A DNA stretch of 64,000 nt, taken from positions 930,001-994,000 of the forward strand of contig NC_088961.1 in assembly GCF_010111755.1 (NCBI RefSeq). The letters run 5' to 3'. The position numbers and the translations under genes were made by a program. The notes under the pieces were generated by a model that saw only the letters and a list, made by a program, of their open reading frames with translations, did not search any database and was not told the origin of the DNA. This stretch comes from Nakaseomyces glabratus (taxonomy: Eukaryota > Ascomycota > Saccharomycetes > Saccharomycetales > Saccharomycetaceae). This document shows positions 60,645 through 64,000 of the stretch, piece after piece. Numbering within the stretch: the first letter of the stretch is position 1; the number at the start of each line of letters is the position of its first letter.

Positions 60645-61412
60645 ATGAATGAAGATGCCTCTGTCATAAACTACTCAGAGATATTTAGCACGCTAGTAAA
60701 GGATGACGGTGTGGACGACATGGTAGCGTCGTTCTTATATTACATGTTTCCTCGGGAGCTATTTATTCGTGGATTATCTCTTTTAGAGTCATCTGATATG
60801 TTTATCTATGTATTTGATGCTATGAAAGGAGAGTCTTCAGAAAGCGAAGTGAACACTGACGTAGATACATCTGTCAACTTAAGCTCGAAGGAAAATATAG
60901 CAACATCAACCACCGCGACTCAAATTAACGCCAAAGACAACTCTGTGGATGTTACAAAAAATTACCTGAATAAGCTCTATGAAGATGATGATTTGCTTCA
61001 GTATAGACTGATTGTGAAATCGTCATCATCAGATGGTATAGAGACCCCAGTTTACGTTGATCTCCACAACTGGCTCTGTTCTTGCGAGGAATATACAGAA
61101 ATAATGCGCGAGTGCTTACTGGCGGACAAGGATCTAGTACAAGAATTTGTTCAATTGATTGATGACTTTAGTTGTTTTCGTGATGATACATTTGGGCAGA
61201 TCGAAGCACATAGTTTATCGCTACAAAAATACGTAAACACTAAGAAATTGCTCTGTCCACATTTACTTGCATACTCGATTATTTTGCTATCTTCACCCAA
61301 AGTTCTAAGGCACTATACCGTTGAAAAACCTGGCGTCATTGTCATCCCGATTACCAGCATCGACGAATGGTTGAAGTTACACATCAATGTGCTCTACAGT
61401 GAGAAGAAATAA
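60645..61412 (+). CDS. SHU2: Shu complex SWIM protein Shu2
   Basis: Subunit of the Shu complex (Csm2, Psy3, Shu1, Shu2) that promotes Rad51 filament formation and error-free lesion bypass. The 255-residue protein has the SWIM zinc motif with C145-x-C147 and C204-x-H206 (CSC ... CPH). The family start AMVASFLYYMF-like segment is near 26-36. A Ser/Thr-rich insert at about 62-105 explains the extra length over S. cerevisiae (223). Position matches YDR078C. Confidence 0.9.
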   Translation: MNEDASVINYSEIFSTLVKDDGVDDMVASFLYYMFPRELFIRGLSLLESSDMFIYVFDAMKGESSESEVNTDVDTSVNLSSKENIATSTTATQINAKDNSVDVTKNYLNKLYEDDDLLQYRLIVKSSSSDGIETPVYVDLHNWLCSCEEYTEIMRECLLADKDLVQEFVQLIDDFSCFRDDTFGQIEAHSLSLQKYVNTKKLLCPHLLAYSIILLSSPKVLRHYTVEKPGVIVIPITSIDEWLKLHINVLYSEKK

Positions 61413-62012
61413 GCCATTTCATATTACATATTATAATACTTGAATGCGTTCTAAGAGAACAGTAATAGGAGAAAAAAAAATTAAAGTGCTTATTATATTG
61501 AGTAAGTAGTTTATAAAGGGTCTTGGTATAAAAAAAAAATATCAACAATACTTAGCCCAGCTGGAACTTCACTGTCAAAGTAAGTGTCCATTACACCAGG
61601 ATAACTTATTGATAATAAAATATTAGCAATGAAAAGCAGAATAAAGAAATAGTAGAACCAAAATTGCAGCTATATGAGCAAATACAAGTTCGGCAAATCT
61701 TCCAGAGATATTGCCTTTGAAAGAACATTGCATTAAAATCTCACTAGCGCTTAATGTATCCGAGGATAGAAGAAGTGTAATAGAAAATTAGACGATAAAA
61801 AATAATGGCACAATAAGCATCTCAACGAACAACATACCAATTCAGTAGCATTAACTGTTTTTGTGTGTTTGTGTAACCAGATAAAACCCAAGGCATACCA
61901 ACTGATACTTCTTTGCGAGTAAAAGATGTTATAATTTTTTTTCACAAAATATTAACGTCATTTAGAAATGTAAAGAATCAATAAAAATAAATCAAAAGTT
62001 TATTGAGATTCT
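61413..62012. other. SHU2-SED1 convergent intergenic region
   Basis: 600 bp between two stop codons, very AT-rich, with A-tracts near 61472 and 61530. No gene recognised. Confidence 0.5.
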
Positions 62013-62666
62013 TTACATGAACAAAGCCAACAAAGCAGCCAAACCCATGACGGAAGAAGCGGCCAAGTTAGCAGCGCCGTTAACGTGTTGGGTAACGATA
62101 ACATGTTGAGAAGAGGTTGGTTGTGCAGCAAGAGAAGAACGTTGGGTAGATAGGATAGTAGTTGGGTGTGGAGCAACAGATTGTCTGACGGTGGTAGTAG
62201 TGTCAGGCTTTGGAGCTGGCTTAGTGCTTGGTTGTGGTTGTGGTTGTGGTTGTGGCTTTGGTTCTGGACCAGGAGCTGGCTTGGTGGTTGGTTGTGGTTG
62301 TGGTTGTGGGTGTGGCTTTGGCTTGGTGATGGTACATGGACAGTCAGTGATTGTCAATGTGGTAGCAGAAGTGACAGTGTAAGTAACACCGTTTTGAGTG
62401 AAGGTAGTTGGGTATGGGCAGTAAGTGGTGTAAGCAGTAACAACTTCGATCTCAGTTTCAGTAGTAGTAGAGTTGAAACCTGGTGGTGGGGCTGGGATGG
62501 TAGTAGTGGAGCTGGTAGTTGGAGGAGTGGTAGTAGAAGAGACAGTGGTAGTGTTTTGAGATGGAACTGAGGTACTTGGATCAATTGGAATGGAACTGTT
62601 ACTGAATTGACCCATAACAGCAGAGGAGGCAATAGCCAAAGTAGCGAACGCGGTAGTAAACTTCAT
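62013..62666 (-). CDS. SED1: GPI-anchored cell-wall glycoprotein, Sed1 type
   Basis: Stress-induced structural mannoprotein covalently attached to the wall. The 217-residue precursor has a signal peptide (1-19/20), a Ser/Thr-rich stretch, the conserved cysteine segment around [32 protein letters not shown] (about 79-110, shown only as a landmark of two Cys clusters), and a Pro/Gln/Lys repeat region (about 113-155). The C-terminal GPI signal has a likely omega site near N196-G197, followed by a hydrophobic tail. It is shorter than S. cerevisiae Sed1 (338). Position matches YDR077W; the paralogue Spi1 is the alternative. Codon bias is strong. Confidence 0.88.
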   Translation of the reverse strand: MKFTTAFATLAIASSAVMGQFSNSSIPIDPSTSVPSQNTTTVSSTTTPPTTSSTTTIPAPPPGFNSTTTETEIEVVTAYTTYCPYPTTFTQNGVTYTVTSATTLTITDCPCTITKPKPHPQPQPQPTTKPAPGPEPKPQPQPQPQPSTKPAPKPDTTTTVRQSVAPHPTTILSTQRSSLAAQPTSSQHVIVTQHVNGAANLAASSVMGLAALLALFM

Positions 62667-62778
62667 TGTTAGTTTTTTTTTGGTTGGTCTAAGTTTTCAA
62701 TTAAACGATTGTTGTGTTGTTGTTCTTATATTATAAAGGAAAGGTTTAAGATAATGGTTACAAAGAAAAAAGCTTCCC

Positions 62779-62786
62779 TTTATATA
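62779..62786 (-). promoter_or_regulatory. TATA box of SED1
   Basis: TATATAAA on the minus strand, 113 bp upstream of the SED1 ATG. It matches the yeast consensus TATAWAWR exactly. Stress-regulated cell-wall genes are typically TATA-containing. Confidence 0.7.
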
Positions 62787-63188
62787 CCTTTTTTTTTTTC
62801 CTTTAGTAAGTTATTTTGTAAGGGATTGAATATCAATTACAAGTATGCAACCAGTCTATTCTATTTTCTACTCATTTTAATTTTAGAAATTAATTTGAGT
62901 ACTTTAAAAACTCCCTGATACTTTTCTTATTGCTCATTATTTTTAGGCATTGCTTATTACTGAGAATTCAAGAGGGGGTTCCAGTTATCCTAATATCCAT
63001 CCCATCTCGGATACAAGTTCAAGTTCATCTACAGTACTAAGCATCAATGCAATGCAACTCATTTATTCACTATCGAGAGTTAGGCAAAAACCCAGCCACA
63101 CCAGTCTTTGATGCTATCGCCCATGATGGGTACAAAGAAATTAATTTTAGAAGCTTCCAACTTCATTTACGTACTACTTTTATTAGCA

Positions 63189-63248
63189 GTCCTTGCCCTA
63201 GTACTTGCCCTAGTACTTGCCCTAGTCCTGGCCCCAGTACTTGCCCTA
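63189..63248 (+). repeat. 12-bp minisatellite, five copies
   Basis: Five head-to-tail units of GTACTTGCCCTA: 63189 (one change), 63201, 63213, 63225 (three changes) and 63237. The unit is a multiple of three, so two overlapping frames read it as repeating CPST or VLAL peptides, but neither frame looks like a gene. Confidence 0.9.
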
Positions 63249-64000
63249 GATTACAGTTTCTTAGGTCCGTCCTTCCCTCTCTCCCTTAGTGAGATCTCAA
63301 CCACCGTTGATGGACCCGGAACTGGTACTTGGTGGTAATGGCCACTCTCCCCCCTCCCCCCACTAGAAGGGATGACTCGTTTCTTTTATCTCCTCTGTGC
63401 GGATGTTTCCTCGACTGTTTTCTCTTGTATCCTGCGGACGGGCACTGCAGCTCTGGCACCTTTGAACAACTTTGACGTATTTACATTGCTTTCCCTCTTT
63501 CCACTTTAGGAAATGATAGAGAATTGGTGCGAGTTGTATCTCTTTGTGTGCGGAATTTTCACTGCAAATGCAATGTACGAGGCAATGCCATAATAACTTA
63601 GTTGGGAAAAAGGGTCCCTCTCTCCCCCCCACCCATTATTTACAGTGTATAGTGTGCGTGGATCTCTAAGTGGAGTTTTTGTGTTTCGTACTTCTCTATC
63701 TCTGTGGAGTGGGGAGGGGGGGAAGACTCAACAAAGGGGAGTGATTCCCTGCAGTGGAGCGATGCAAAAGAGATCGTACGTGCTGCAAACGGGGTTAATT
63801 AAAGAAAAGAAAAGAGGCTGTAATATGGTCAAAGGAAAAGAAAAAAAGACGTCATTTCTCTCTCTCCATCAAGGGACCAAGGATAATTTGAGATAGTGGG
63901 TTTCTTGGGAATAGAGTGCCATGTATTGTCGGCAGGGAGGGTAGGTGGCACTAACACTACTGTTTCAAGAAAACCCATTGAAAATGGATGAGGAAACGCT

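Larger units (their letters stand above)
62667..64000. other. SED1 promoter region and right end of window
   Basis: 1.33 kb without a supportable gene. It holds a TATA box (62779-62786), a 12-bp minisatellite (63189-63248), and C- or G-runs near 63349-63361, 63624-63630 and 63711-63722. Some of the C-runs contain CCCCT, the stress-response element bound by Msn2/Msn4, which would suit SED1. The gene starting beyond the right edge is not visible. Confidence 0.5.

Noticed and set aside
63111..63338. 75-codon frame with VLAL repeats resembling a membrane segment
   Set aside because: Composition is produced by the 12-bp minisatellite; no similarity to any protein I know and no promoter features.

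Overview
This window is a stretch of an ordinary nuclear chromosome from a budding yeast of the Saccharomycetaceae. It holds 35 protein-coding genes and one tRNA gene, on both strands, with short intergenic spaces. No gene needs an intron, except possibly YSF3; the tRNA-Phe gene has one. CTG codons sit where conserved leucines are expected (for example in the RPT3 coiled coil), so this is not a CTG-clade yeast. Almost every product has a recognisable S. cerevisiae counterpart. Promoters carry yeast-type sites: PAC/RRPE, MCB, PACE, UAS-INO and TATA. I cannot fix the species. Gene content and order fit a relative of Nakaseomyces (Candida glabrata group) or a similar Saccharomycetaceae lineage.

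Six blocks of conserved gene order are joined end to end; S. cerevisiae names are assigned by protein similarity plus order, from memory. (1) 1.8-3.9 kb: YPT32-NCS6. (2) 4.2-14.1 kb: ELG1, PNO1, MDM32, SPP2, [RPT3], SMP3 (the YOR144-149 block, with RPT3/YDR394W interleaved). (3) 14.6-32.2 kb: CPT1, TOM22, KRE33, FYV6, YNL134C, FPR1, EAF7, NAM9, SRV2, an unassigned RRM-like gene, YSF3 (the YNL130-138 block). (4) 32.6-40.3 kb: NST1, YNL092W, APP1. (5) 40.8-48.8 kb: HAP5, VTS1, PDE2, PRT1 (YOR358-361). (6) 49.6-62.7 kb: TVP23, RRP8, STN1, PDC2, VPS41, TFB5, PET100, SHU2, SED1 (YDR084-077). The first 1.8 kb and the last 1.3 kb carry no gene I can support; the last is probably the SED1 promoter.

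The genes are mostly housekeeping: 40S ribosome biogenesis (PNO1, KRE33, RRP8), translation (PRT1, NAM9, NCS6, tRNA-Phe), splicing (SPP2, FYV6, YSF3), genome maintenance (ELG1, STN1, SHU2, TFB5), mitochondria (MDM32, TOM22, PET100), membranes and trafficking (YPT32, CPT1, SMP3, TVP23, VPS41, APP1), cAMP/actin (PDE2, SRV2) and transcription (HAP5, PDC2, EAF7). I see no novel multi-gene system.

The items most worth a second look are: a set of PAC (GCGATGAG) and RRPE (poly-A/poly-T dyad) sites, reaching beyond classic ribosome-biogenesis genes, with an exceptional cluster upstream of VTS1; an unassigned RRM-like protein between SRV2 and YSF3; an EAF7 about twice its usual length; PDC2 with an apparently intact transposase-like acidic triad; a YSF3 lacking its usual N-terminus but with a perfect branch-point sequence upstream; a G-quadruplex-type tract; and a 12-bp minisatellite near SED1.
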